Positions 34,652 to 42,909 of a DNA stretch of 64,000 nucleotides are shown here, piece by piece. This DNA is from Schlegelella_A sp038318385 (GTDB lineage: Bacteria; Pseudomonadota; Gammaproteobacteria; Burkholderiales; Burkholderiaceae_C), in contig JBBQCD010000008.1 of NCBI GenBank assembly GCA_038318385.1, positions 37,216-101,215 of the forward strand, given 5' to 3'. The notes below the pieces were generated by a model. The model was given only the letters and a program-made list of their open reading frames with translations, had not been told where the DNA came from and did not search any database. A program made the translations under genes and the position numbers. The stretch's first letter is position 1. Each line of letters begins with the position of its first letter.

Positions 34652-37081
34652 TCAGGTGCGCAGGCGCAGGCCCAGGCGGCGCTGCAGGGCGCCCAGAACC
34701 TCGGCGACGACGGCATCGATGCGCTCGTCCGTCAAGGTGGCATCGTCGTCGCGAATCTCCAGCCGCACGGCCAGGCTGCGCTCAGCGGGGCTGCCTGCGG
34801 CCGTCGTCCTCGTGGGGCGATAAACGTCGAACAGCCGGGCCGAACGGACCAGGCCTCCGGGAACGGCGTCGATCGCAGCCATCAGTCCGGCATGGGTCAC
34901 CTCCTCGCCCGCGAGCACGGCGATGTCGCGCCAGGCTGACTGCTGCCGTGGCAAAGGCGCGAACGCGGGCAGGCAGATTCGTCCCAGCGCCGCCTGGTCC
35001 AGCTCGAACAGCATCGGCGCCGCGGGCAGCTCGTAGGCCTGCCGCCAACGCGGATGCAGCTCCCCGACGTGGCCGACGACGACGCCATCGACTTCGACTC
35101 GCGCGCTGCGTCCAGGGTGCATAGCCGGATGCGTCGACGCCACGAAGACCGGACGACGCGGGGAACAAAGGGCTTCGACATCGCCCTTGATGTCGTAGAA
35201 GTCCACCGCCCGGTCCGCGAGGCCCCATTGCAGCGGTGCCGCTGCGCCGTAGACCAGGCCCGCGATGTGCACCGGCTGGCGGACTCCGCAGACCTCGCGG
35301 GCGCCGTCGGACGCCGCCGGGTCGCGCAGGAAGACGCGGCCGACCTCGAACACCTGGACCCGTGGCGCACGCCGGGCGAGATTGAACCGGAGCACGCCGA
35401 CCAGACTGCCGATCAGGCTCGAGCGCATGACGGCCAGAGAGCTGGCGATCGGGTTGAGAACGCGGATCGGATCGGAGTTGCCGGCGAGTTCGCTTTCCCA
35501 CCGCTCCTCGACGAAGCTGAAGTTGATGGTTTCACGGTAACCCAACCCGACGGCGCGTTCGCGCAGGACATCGGCGTCACGTTGTGATTCACTGGCCACG
35601 CGCGGCGCCAGATCGCCGCGCGGCGGCGCGTCCGGCAGCGCGTCGTAACCGAGCAGGCGGATCACTTCCTCGATCAGGTCTTCCTCGATCTTGAGATCGA
35701 AGCGCCAGCTCGGCGGCGTGACGTGCAGGCGTCCGGGATCGGCGGTGTACGGCAGGCCCAGCCTGCGCATGGTGTCCTCGCACTGCGCCTGCGTGACCGG
35801 CATGCCGACGACCTTGGCCGCGCGCTCGACACGCAGTGTCACGGTGCCCGAGTCCGGCACGTTGACGGACTGATCGTCGATGGGACCGCAGCGAGTCGCC
35901 TCGCCGCCGCAGATCTGGACGATCAGCGCGGTGATGCGCTCGATGTGTTCGACAGTCGTTGCAGGGTCCACCCCGCGTTCGAAACGATGTCCGGCATCGG
36001 TCGTGAAGTTGAAACGACGCGAACGCCCTGCCACCGCGTCCGGCCACCAGAACGCGGCTTCGACGTAGATGTTGCGCGTGTCGTCCGAAACCGCCGTCGC
36101 CGCACCGCCCATGATGCCGGCCAGCGATTCGACGGCGCGGTCGTCGGCAATCACGCCGACCGTTGGATCCAGGGCGACGGTGCTGCCATTGAGGAGCTCG
36201 AGCGTCTCGCCGTCGCGGGCCCAGCGCACGGCGAGGCCCCCATGAATCTTGTCGAGGTCAAAGATGTGCGACGGCCGTCCGTACTCGAACATCACGTAGT
36301 TCGAAATATCGACGAGCGCCGAGACCGAGCGCTGGCCGCAGCGGGCGAGTCGATCGACCATCCAGGTCGGAGTCGGTGCGGTCGGATCGACGTTCGTGAC
36401 GACGCGACCGGAGAAGCGACCACACAGGTCCGGCGCTTCGATGCGGACCGGCAGTCGTGCCTCGCCGCCGACGGTGACCGGCGGAATGGACGGCGTTGTC
36501 AGCGCCGCTCCGGACAGCGCCGACAGCTCGCGAGCGATGCCGTAGACGCTCAGGCAATGACCCAGATTCGGCGTCAGCTTCAGCGTGATCAACGTGTCGT
36601 CCAGGCGCAGCGCTTCGCGCACGTCTCGACCGATCTCGGCCGACTCGTCCAGGATCAGCAGACCGCCGTGGTCGTCGGAAAGGCGCAGTTCGCGGGCCGA
36701 GCACAGCATGCCCTGGCTCTCGACCCCACGCAGCTGTCCGACCTTGATGACGAAGGGCCAGCTATCGCCTTCGTCGGTTGCCGGAAGCTCGGCACCCACC
36801 AGGGCGCAGGGCACCTTGATGCCGGCGCGCACGTTCGGCGCGCCGCAGACGATGCCGAGCGGCGCGCCACGGCCGACATCGACCTGACAGACGCTGAGCC
36901 GGTCGGCATTCGGATGGCGCGCGACCTCGAGCACATGGCCGACGACGACGCCGGTGAACGGCGGCGCGACCGGGCGCGCTTCCTCCACCTCCATGCCACC
37001 CATCGTCAGCATCTCGCACAGGGCCGCCGTCGCGATCGGCGGATCGCAGAACTCGCGCAACCAGGATTCAGGCAACTGCAT
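34652..37081 (-). CDS. pheT: Phenylalanine--tRNA ligase beta subunit
   Basis: Beta chain of the (alpha-beta)2 phenylalanyl-tRNA synthetase, with editing and tRNA-binding functions. The 809-residue length is normal. Domains in order: tRNA-binding EMAP-like domain (GVVVGHVLEVARHPNADRLS), B3/4 editing domain (ALVDISNYVMFEYGRPSHIFD), B5 domain, core domain and the C-terminal ferredoxin-like anticodon-binding domain (AWRDIAVLAGEEVTHAGLM). It starts 12 bases after the pheS stop. Confidence 0.98.
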   Translation of the reverse strand: MQLPESWLREFCDPPIATAALCEMLTMGGMEVEEARPVAPPFTGVVVGHVLEVARHPNADRLSVCQVDVGRGAPLGIVCGAPNVRAGIKVPCALVGAELPATDEGDSWPFVIKVGQLRGVESQGMLCSARELRLSDDHGGLLILDESAEIGRDVREALRLDDTLITLKLTPNLGHCLSVYGIARELSALSGAALTTPSIPPVTVGGEARLPVRIEAPDLCGRFSGRVVTNVDPTAPTPTWMVDRLARCGQRSVSALVDISNYVMFEYGRPSHIFDLDKIHGGLAVRWARDGETLELLNGSTVALDPTVGVIADDRAVESLAGIMGGAATAVSDDTRNIYVEAAFWWPDAVAGRSRRFNFTTDAGHRFERGVDPATTVEHIERITALIVQICGGEATRCGPIDDQSVNVPDSGTVTLRVERAAKVVGMPVTQAQCEDTMRRLGLPYTADPGRLHVTPPSWRFDLKIEEDLIEEVIRLLGYDALPDAPPRGDLAPRVASESQRDADVLRERAVGLGYRETINFSFVEERWESELAGNSDPIRVLNPIASSLAVMRSSLIGSLVGVLRFNLARRAPRVQVFEVGRVFLRDPAASDGAREVCGVRQPVHIAGLVYGAAAPLQWGLADRAVDFYDIKGDVEALCSPRRPVFVASTHPAMHPGRSARVEVDGVVVGHVGELHPRWRQAYELPAAPMLFELDQAALGRICLPAFAPLPRQQSAWRDIAVLAGEEVTHAGLMAAIDAVPGGLVRSARLFDVYRPTRTTAAGSPAERSLAVRLEIRDDDATLTDERIDAVVAEVLGALQRRLGLRLRT

Positions 37082-37093
37082 CGCGCGTCTCGG

Positions 37094-38137
37094 CTATTCG
37101 AACTGCTGCAGGAAGCGCAGGTCGCCTTCGAAGAACGGGCGCAGATCGCTCATGCCATAACGCAGCACGGCGAGACGGTCGATGCCCGAGCCGAAGGCAA
37201 ATCCGATGTGACGCTCCGGGTCGAGACCCATGTTGCGCACGACCTGCGGATGCACCTGACCCGAACCCGAAACCTCCAGCCAGCGGCCTTCCAGCGGACC
37301 GCTCTCGAACATGATGTCGATCTCGGCGCTCGGCTCCGTGAACGGGAAATAGCTCGGACGGAAGCGAAGCTTGACGTGCTCGGTCTCGAAGAAGGTCTGG
37401 ATGAACTCCAGGTACATCGCCTTGAGGTCGCGAAAGCTCACGTCCTCGCCAATCCAGAGGCCCTCCACCTGATGGAACATCGGCGAGTGCGTCGCGTCGC
37501 TGTCGACGCGGTAGGTCCGACCCGGCGCGATCACCCGCACGTCGGGCATCCGCGGCTGGCCCGCGTACTTGCGGGCATGCGCCTGGGCGTAGCGGATCTG
37601 CATCGGCGACGTGTGGGGGCGCAGGTTGAGCCAGTGTCCCTCGTCGTCCTTGATGTCGACGTAGAACGTGTCCTGCATCGAACGCGCCGGATGATTCTCC
37701 GGGTTGTTGAGTGCGGTGAAGCTGTACCAGTCGGTCTCGATCTCCGGACCGTCGGCGACGTCGAAACCCATCGAGCCGAAGATGGCCTCGATCCGTTGCC
37801 GCGCCCGCGTGATGGGATGCAGGCTGCCGGTCCCGCGCCGGCGCCCCGGCAACGTCACGTCGAGCGCCTCGGCGGCAAGTTGACGGTCGAGTTCGCCTTG
37901 TGCAAGGGCCTCGCGGCGCAACGCCAGCGCGGTCTCGATGCGCTGCTTGGCGGCGTTGATCAAGGCCCCACGCGCCTTCTTGTCCTCGGGCGCGAGGCTG
38001 CCCAGGGACTTCAGGTGATCGGTGACGCGACCGGATTTGCCAAGAAAGCGGGCCTTGGCATTCTCGAGTTCGGCGGGAGCGCGGGCTTCGGCGAACGCCG
38101 CCTGCGCTTCTTCCACTAACGGATCGAATTCGTTCAT
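37094..38137 (-). CDS. pheS: Phenylalanine--tRNA ligase alpha subunit
   Basis: Catalytic alpha chain of phenylalanyl-tRNA synthetase, class II. The 347-residue protein has an N-terminal coiled coil that binds tRNA, then motif 2 (LWIGEDVSFRDLKAMYLEF), the phenylalanine pocket region and motif 3 (GFAFGSGIDRLAVLRYGM). Motif 1 lies around HPITRARQRIEAIFGSMGF. The 115 bases between rplT and this start contain a 10-bp inverted repeat (38147-38156 and 38192-38201). No phenylalanine-rich leader peptide like PheM of enteric bacteria was found. Confidence 0.98.
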   Translation of the reverse strand: MNEFDPLVEEAQAAFAEARAPAELENAKARFLGKSGRVTDHLKSLGSLAPEDKKARGALINAAKQRIETALALRREALAQGELDRQLAAEALDVTLPGRRRGTGSLHPITRARQRIEAIFGSMGFDVADGPEIETDWYSFTALNNPENHPARSMQDTFYVDIKDDEGHWLNLRPHTSPMQIRYAQAHARKYAGQPRMPDVRVIAPGRTYRVDSDATHSPMFHQVEGLWIGEDVSFRDLKAMYLEFIQTFFETEHVKLRFRPSYFPFTEPSAEIDIMFESGPLEGRWLEVSGSGQVHPQVVRNMGLDPERHIGFAFGSGIDRLAVLRYGMSDLRPFFEGDLRFLQQFE

Positions 38138-38146
38138 CGTGTCGGC

Positions 38147-38201
38147 GCTTCGAGCCGGCCGCTCCCGAGGGCGGCCTGGAAGGTCGCCCGGGGCTCGAAG
38201 C
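38147..38201 (-). repeat. Inverted repeat upstream of pheS
   Basis: GCTTCGAGCC (38147-38156) and GGCTCGAAGC (38192-38201) are perfect reverse complements, separated by 35 GC-rich bases that can fold further. It lies directly before the pheS start (9 bases) in the mRNA. There is no T run, so it is not a terminator; it could affect translation or processing. Confidence 0.5.
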
Positions 38202-38252
38202 CTCCGGGCGTGTGGTCGCGGGCGCGCATGCGATGCACGCCGCGGCCGCGAC

Positions 38253-38609
38253 TCAACCGAGTTGAGCCTTCACCTTCTCGACGATGCTGCCGAAGGCCGC
38301 TGGATCGTGGACCGCCATGTCGGCGAGGACCTTGCGGTCGATGTCGATCGAGGCCTTCTTCAGGCCAGCCATGAACTTGCTGTACGTCAGTCCCAGACCA
38401 CGACTGGCAGCATTGATGCGCGCAATCCAGAGATGGCGGAAGACGCGCTTCTTGGTGCGGCGATCGCGATAGGCGTACTGGCCGGCACGCATGACCGCCT
38501 GCTTGGCGATCCGGAAGACGTTCTTGCGGCGACCGCGGAACCCCTTGGCGAGGACGAGAATTTTCTTGTGGCGGGCGCGAGCCGTTACACCACGTTTGAC
38601 GCGAGGCAT
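38253..38609 (-). CDS. rplT: 50S ribosomal protein L20
   Basis: Large-subunit assembly protein and, in many bacteria, translational repressor of its own operon. The 118-residue sequence MPRVKRGVTARARHKKI, then GFRGRRKNVFRIAKQAV and FRHLWIARINAASRGLGLTY is diagnostic. It lies 33 bases after rpmI. An L20-binding mRNA structure could exist upstream of rpmI but was not identified. Confidence 0.98.
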   Translation of the reverse strand: MPRVKRGVTARARHKKILVLAKGFRGRRKNVFRIAKQAVMRAGQYAYRDRRTKKRVFRHLWIARINAASRGLGLTYSKFMAGLKKASIDIDRKVLADMAVHDPAAFGSIVEKVKAQLG

Positions 38610-38642
38610 GAGTTACTCCTTGGAATGCAAGTCAGAGACGGG

Positions 38643-38846
38643 TCACAGGCCGGCAAATGGCAGCATCTGCGCCATGTGACCCATGTTGGTCTCGTGGACG
38701 GTGACGGCGCCGCGCAGATGGCGCTTGTTCTTCGTCGACTTCTTCGTCAGGATGTGGCGCTTGAACGCCTGGCCCCGCTTGACGGTGCCGCCTGGACGCA
38801 CGCGGAATCTCTTCGCGGCGCTCTTCTTGGTCTTCATCTTGGGCAT
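38643..38846 (-). CDS. rpmI: 50S ribosomal protein L35
   Basis: Small basic large-subunit protein, 67 residues: MPKMKTKKSAAKRFRVR, then KRGQAFKRHILTKKSTKNKR. The ATG at 38846 is preceded by AAGGAGC; the longer frame starting at 38885 is rejected because MPKMKTK is the universal start. It lies between infC (129 bases upstream) and rplT. Confidence 0.98.
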   Translation of the reverse strand: MPKMKTKKSAAKRFRVRPGGTVKRGQAFKRHILTKKSTKNKRHLRGAVTVHETNMGHMAQMLPFAGL

Positions 38847-38975
38847 GACTGCTCCTTCTTCGTTTGCTGCTGCAGGCGCCGGCAAGGTTTTGCCGTCTTG
38901 TAGGCCTGCAGTCGCTTCTTCTTCTTCAGCACCGCGGTGACCGACCGCGGCGCCGAAATCTCACCCTTCGGATCT

Positions 38976-39524
38976 CTAGCGCTTCTTCGGACCGAGCACC
39001 ATGATCATCTGACGCCCTTCGAGCTTGGGCATGTTCTCCACCACCGCCACATCGGCCAGTTCGTCGCGGATACGTTCCAGCAGCCGCATGCCGATGTCCT
39101 GGTGCGTGATCTCGCGGCCCCGGTAACGCAACGTGACCTTTCCCTTGTCGCCATCTTCGGAGATGAACCGACGGAGGTTGCGCATCTTGATCGCGTAGTC
39201 GCCCTCGTCGGTGCCGGGGCGGAACTTCACTTCCTTGATCTCGATGATCTTCTGCTTCGCCTTCGCCTCGGCCGCCTTCTTCTGCTCCTGGTCCTTGAAC
39301 TTGCCGTAGTCCATCAGCCGGCAGACCGGAGGGTCGGCCTGGGCGACGATCTCGACCAGATCGACGTCCTGCTCGCCCGCCAGACGCAGGGCTTCGGCGA
39401 TGGGCACGACGCCCAGAGGTTCGTTTTCCGGACCGTTGAGCCGGACTTCAGGGGCCAGTATTTCCCGGTTCAAGCGATGCTTGCGTTCGGCATTGGGAGT
39501 ACGGCGGTCAGCGAATGTAGCGAT
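38976..39524 (-). CDS. infC: Translation initiation factor IF-3, AUC start
   Basis: IF-3 binds the 30S subunit, checks start-codon pairing and prevents premature subunit joining. From the ATC at 39524 the product is 182 residues, beginning (M)ATFADRRTPNAERKHRLNRE, followed by the N-domain (APEVRLNGPENEPLGVV), the linker KFKDQEQKKAAEAKAKQK and the C-domain (KEVKFRPGTDEGDYAIKMRN). AAAGGG lies 8 bases before the ATC. IF-3 discriminates against AUC/AUU/AUA starts, so this codon gives the known autoregulation. ATG/GTG starts would truncate conserved sequence. Confidence 0.93.
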   Translation of the reverse strand: MATFADRRTPNAERKHRLNREILAPEVRLNGPENEPLGVVPIAEALRLAGEQDVDLVEIVAQADPPVCRLMDYGKFKDQEQKKAAEAKAKQKIIEIKEVKFRPGTDEGDYAIKMRNLRRFISEDGDKGKVTLRYRGREITHQDIGMRLLERIRDELADVAVVENMPKLEGRQMIMVLGPKKR

Positions 39525-39572
39525 GTGGAATCCCTTTCAACGAGGCCCAAGGCAGCGGGTCTCGACACGGAC

Positions 39573-39599
39573 AAAAGCGCGCCGCCCCCGTTGCGCTTT
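39573..39599 (-). terminator. Terminator candidate between thrS and infC
   Basis: On the minus strand AAAGCGC and GCGCTTT (39593-39599 and 39574-39580) form a 7-bp stem with a 12-base GC-rich loop, followed by TTTTG. It lies 13 bases after the thrS stop. It may reduce, rather than abolish, transcription from thrS into infC. Confidence 0.45.
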
Positions 39600-39612
39600 C
39601 ACGCAAGTGCTT

Positions 39613-41532
39613 TCACACCTTCTGGGAGATGTCATCCGCGATTCGGGCGGCGAAGTCGGAAACCGACATCACACCGAGGTCGCGATTGCCACGGGCGCGC
39701 ACGGCAACGGTCCCGTTTGCCTTCTCCTTGTCGCCCACGACGAGGATGTACGGGACCTTTTGCAACGAGTGCTCCCGGATTTTATAGGTTATTTTCTCGT
39801 TGCGCAAATCGCCTTCGACTCTAAGTCCTTGTTTTTGAAGCGTTTTGACCACTTCCCGGGCGTAGTCGCCTTGCGCCTCGGAGATGTTGAGGACGCTCGC
39901 CTGGACCGGCGCCAGCCACGCCGGCAGCGCGCCGGCATGGTGTTCGAGCAAAAGGCCGATGAAACGTTCGAAACTGCCGACGATCGCCCGGTGCAGCATC
40001 ACCGGGAAAGCGCGCCCGCTGGTCTCGGTGACGTAGTCGCCGCCGAGGCGCTCGGCGGTGTTGAAGTCGACCTGCATCGTGCCGAGCTGCCATTCGCGTC
40101 CGATGGCGTCCTTCAGCGTGTACTCGATCTTCGGACCATAGAAGGCGCCATCGCCGGGCGCGACCTGGAACTCGCAGCCGCTGCGCCGCAGCGCCTCCAT
40201 CAGCGCGTACTCGGCCTTGTCCCAGAATTCGTCGGAGCCGACCCGGTTCTCCGGACGCGTCGCCACCTTGTAGACGATCTCGTCGAAACCGAAATCCTTG
40301 TAGACCGCCTGAAGCTTGGCGGTGTAGGCGACGCATTCATCGAGGATCTGATCCTCGGTGCAGAAGACGTGGCCGTCGTCCTGCGTGAACCCGCGCACCC
40401 GCATGATGCCGTGCATGGCCCCGCTCGGCTCGTTCCGATGGCACTGGCCGAATTCGCCGTAGCGGATCGGCAGGTCGCGGTAGCTGCGCAGGTGCGACTT
40501 GAAGATCAGCACGTGCCCGGGGCAGTTCATCGGCTTGAGCGCGTACTCGTGCTTCTCCGACTCCGTCGTGAACATGTTCTCGCGGTAGTTCTGCCAGTGG
40601 CCGGTCTTTTCCCACAGGCTCTTGTCGAGGAGCTGCGGGCCCTTGACTTCCTGGTATCCGGTGTCGCGGTAGACGCCGCGCATGTACTGCTCGATCACCT
40701 GCCAGACCGCCCAGCCCTTGGGATGCCAGAAGACGACGCCGGGCGCGACCTCGTCGATGTGGAACAGGTCGAGCTCGCGGCCCAGCTTCCTGTGGTCGCG
40801 CTTCTCGGCTTCTTCCAGGCGCGTCAGGTACTGCTGCAGCTCGTCCTTGGTGGCCCAGGCCGTGCCGTAGATGCGCTGCAGCATCTCGTTGCGATGGTCG
40901 CCGCGCCAGTAGGCGCCGGCCACCTTCATCAGCTTGAAGTGGCGGAGCTTGCCGGTGCTCGGCACGTGCGGGCCGCGGCACAGGTCCTCGAACGCGCCTT
41001 CGCGGTAGAGCGAGACATCCTCGCCGGCGGGAATGGCGCCGATGATCTCGGCCTTGTAGGCCTCGCCCATGGCGTTGAAGTGCGCCACGGCCTCGTCGCG
41101 CGGCAAAACGCGGCGCTCGACCTTTTCGTCCTTCTTCGCCAGCTCGGCCATCTTTTGCTCGAGAGCCGTCAGGTCCTCGGGCGTGAACGGGCGCTTGTAC
41201 GCGAAGTCGTAGAAGAAGCCGTTCTCGATCACCGGGCCGATCGTCACCTGGGCATCGGGGAACAGCTCCTTGACGGCGTAGGCGAGGAGGTGCGCCGTCG
41301 AGTGGCGAATGATGTCGAGGCCGTCGGCGTCCTTGTCGGTGACGATGGCCAGGCGCTCGTCGTGGTCGATCACGTGGCTGGTGTCGACCAGGCGGCTGTC
41401 CGTGCCCCGGCCGACGCGGCCGGCGAGCGCCGCCTTCGCCAGGCCGGCGCCGATGGACGCGGCGACATCGGCCACCGAGACCGGAGCGGGAAACTCACGG
41501 CGGGAACCGTCGGGGAGTTCGATCGAAACCAT
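39613..41532 (-). CDS. thrS: Threonine--tRNA ligase
   Basis: Class II synthetase charging tRNA-Thr. The 639-residue protein has the TGS domain (1-60, IELPDGSRREFPAPVSVADV), the editing domain with HSTAHLLAYAVKELFP, the catalytic core with zinc ligands Cys in PMNCPGH, His in FTQDDGHVFC and His in VMLHRAIVGSFERF, and the anticodon-binding domain (LRVEGDLRNEKITYKIREHS). Start ATG at 41532. Its 5' leader contains a T-tailed terminator and a Thr-containing short frame, suggesting attenuation. It heads the thrS-infC-rpmI-rplT-pheST-ihfA-merR block. Confidence 0.98.
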   Translation of the reverse strand: MVSIELPDGSRREFPAPVSVADVAASIGAGLAKAALAGRVGRGTDSRLVDTSHVIDHDERLAIVTDKDADGLDIIRHSTAHLLAYAVKELFPDAQVTIGPVIENGFFYDFAYKRPFTPEDLTALEQKMAELAKKDEKVERRVLPRDEAVAHFNAMGEAYKAEIIGAIPAGEDVSLYREGAFEDLCRGPHVPSTGKLRHFKLMKVAGAYWRGDHRNEMLQRIYGTAWATKDELQQYLTRLEEAEKRDHRKLGRELDLFHIDEVAPGVVFWHPKGWAVWQVIEQYMRGVYRDTGYQEVKGPQLLDKSLWEKTGHWQNYRENMFTTESEKHEYALKPMNCPGHVLIFKSHLRSYRDLPIRYGEFGQCHRNEPSGAMHGIMRVRGFTQDDGHVFCTEDQILDECVAYTAKLQAVYKDFGFDEIVYKVATRPENRVGSDEFWDKAEYALMEALRRSGCEFQVAPGDGAFYGPKIEYTLKDAIGREWQLGTMQVDFNTAERLGGDYVTETSGRAFPVMLHRAIVGSFERFIGLLLEHHAGALPAWLAPVQASVLNISEAQGDYAREVVKTLQKQGLRVEGDLRNEKITYKIREHSLQKVPYILVVGDKEKANGTVAVRARGNRDLGVMSVSDFAARIADDISQKV

Positions 41533-41550
41533 GATGCGTCTTTCAGAAAC

Positions 41551-41575
41551 GAAAAAGCGCGGTCGAGGCCGCGCT
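41551..41575 (-). terminator. Attenuator-like terminator in the thrS leader
   Basis: On the minus strand AGCGCGG and CCGCGCT (41569-41575 and 41556-41562) form a perfect 7-bp stem with loop CCTCGA, followed by TTTTT. It ends 19 bases before the thrS ATG, so it must be overcome for expression. GCGCGGC of its 5' arm can pair with GCCGCGC at 41614-41620 as an alternative, antiterminating structure. Confidence 0.7.
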
Positions 41576-41624
41576 GTGATGGACGAGTTGAAGAGCGAAT
41601 GCGATGTCGGGACGCGCGGCGCGC

Positions 41625-41699
41625 CTACACCCTGCGGAGGGCGGGCGTAGTTCGCGGTGTCATAACCGGCATGCCTTTCTCGCTCTTGTCGTTGTCCAT
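41625..41699 (-). CDS. Putative threonine leader peptide of thrS
   Basis: A 24-codon frame MDNDKSEKGMPVMTPRTTPA followed by LRRV and a stop. Three Thr codons (ACA, ACT, ACG) lie close together and overlap the 5' arm of a stem CTACGCCC / GGGTGTAG whose 3' arm ends in the frame's own stop codon. A TACAAT -10 candidate (41706-41711) lies six bases before the ATG, so the mRNA may be leaderless, the same geometry as in leuL. ATG 41663 (MTPRTTPALRRV) is an alternative start. Thr enrichment is modest, so the peptide call is tentative. Confidence 0.45.
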   Translation of the reverse strand: MDNDKSEKGMPVMTPRTTPALRRV

Positions 41700-41721
41700 G
41701 AGCCGATTGTAAATCAGGCGC

Positions 41722-42909
41722 CTAGAACGGCAGCAGCTTGAAGTCCGCGACCCGCTCCAGAAACCACAGCCCGGCAACCGCCATCGCAACGACCGAACCG
41801 CCGCGGATGACGACGCCGCGATAGTGCGGCCACCGACGCAGCCCGAACAGCACCGCCGTCGCGCCGACGACGATCATGAGCTGCCCGGCCTCCAGGCCGA
41901 GGTTGAACTGCAGCAGCGCCCAGGCGAAATCGGCGGTCGGCAGGTTCAGCTCGGCGAGCACGCCGGCGAAGCCGAAACCGTGGATCAGGCCGAAGAAGAA
42001 GGCCACGACCATCCGCCGCACCGGAAAGATCGGCCAGACGTTGTCGGCCGCCGCGAGCACGATCGTCACCGCGATCGCCGGCTCGATGATCGACGACGGC
42101 AACGACACCAGCTTCAGCGCCGCGAGTGCGAGCGTGATCGAGTGCGCCACGGTGAAGGCCGAGACGATGCCGACGACGGGCAAGATCGCCGGCGACAGTT
42201 TCTCCACCGGCTTCCAGCTCCCGCCGGTGCGACGCATCACCGCCGGCAGCAGCAGGCAGAGCAGGAACAACACGTGGTCGTAGCCGGTCAGGATGTGGCG
42301 GATGCCTTCTTCGAGAAACTGCCAGCGCGAGGGCGGGCTCGCCCGGGCAGCCTCGGCCGCCGATGCGCCAGCGACGGGGCCCGGCGCGGATCCCGGGATC
42401 CCGAGGACCCGCGACGGATCGAGCACCGAGAGCGCGATCTCCTCGCCCCGCCGCTGCACCTTGGCGATGCCGCGATGGGTCGGGTCGACCTCGGCAAACA
42501 GCGAGTAGCGGATCACGGGCGGATTCGCCAGCGTGCAATCGGACGACAGGTTCAGCACCGCATAGGCACCGTCGTTGCGCCGCTCGAGCGCCCGCTCGCC
42601 CAGCCGAAGCGCGCAGCCCTCGATGCTCAGCCGCGCGCTCGCATACGACTCGATCCGCGGCCAGGCCGCCTTGATCTCACCCCAGGTGAGCTGGCCGTCG
42701 CCGTCGGCGTCGAGATCGAGGGCAATGTCGAGGTCGCGCAGGGCGATGTCCCAACGCACCGTGAGCGCGCCCGGTTTCGCGTCGAGCTGGAGGTAGGAGT
42801 CGCTCGACTTGTGCGCCTCCACCAGGCCGCCGAGCGCAACGAGCGCGATCGTCAGGCCGGCACGGAGCGCGCGGCCCGCGAAGCCACGGAACACGTCAGA
42901 ACAGCGCAT
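41722..42909 (-). CDS. HupE/UreJ-family membrane protein with EF-hand-like loop
   Basis: 395-residue protein. A signal peptide (AGLTIALVALGGLVEA) is followed by a soluble N-terminal domain of about 170 residues that contains a canonical 12-residue EF-hand loop, DADGDGQLTWGE, at 67-78. The C-terminal half has the HupE/UreJ_2 pattern: GIRHILTGYDHVLFLLCLLL, FTVAHSITLALAAL, FFFGLIHGFGFAGVLAEL and further helices. HupE/UreJ proteins are linked to metal (often nickel) uptake, but this subfamily with a large exported domain is uncharacterised. It overlaps the TPR gene by 14 bases and is the last gene of the second DUF4331 locus. Confidence 0.85.
   Translation of the reverse strand: MRCSDVFRGFAGRALRAGLTIALVALGGLVEAHKSSDSYLQLDAKPGALTVRWDIALRDLDIALDLDADGDGQLTWGEIKAAWPRIESYASARLSIEGCALRLGERALERRNDGAYAVLNLSSDCTLANPPVIRYSLFAEVDPTHRGIAKVQRRGEEIALSVLDPSRVLGIPGSAPGPVAGASAAEAARASPPSRWQFLEEGIRHILTGYDHVLFLLCLLLPAVMRRTGGSWKPVEKLSPAILPVVGIVSAFTVAHSITLALAALKLVSLPSSIIEPAIAVTIVLAAADNVWPIFPVRRMVVAFFFGLIHGFGFAGVLAELNLPTADFAWALLQFNLGLEAGQLMIVVGATAVLFGLRRWPHYRGVVIRGGSVVAMAVAGLWFLERVADFKLLPF

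Noticed and set aside
40337..40981. 214-codon frame inside thrS
   Set aside because: Out-of-frame shadow of threonyl-tRNA synthetase, very Arg/Pro/Ala-rich.
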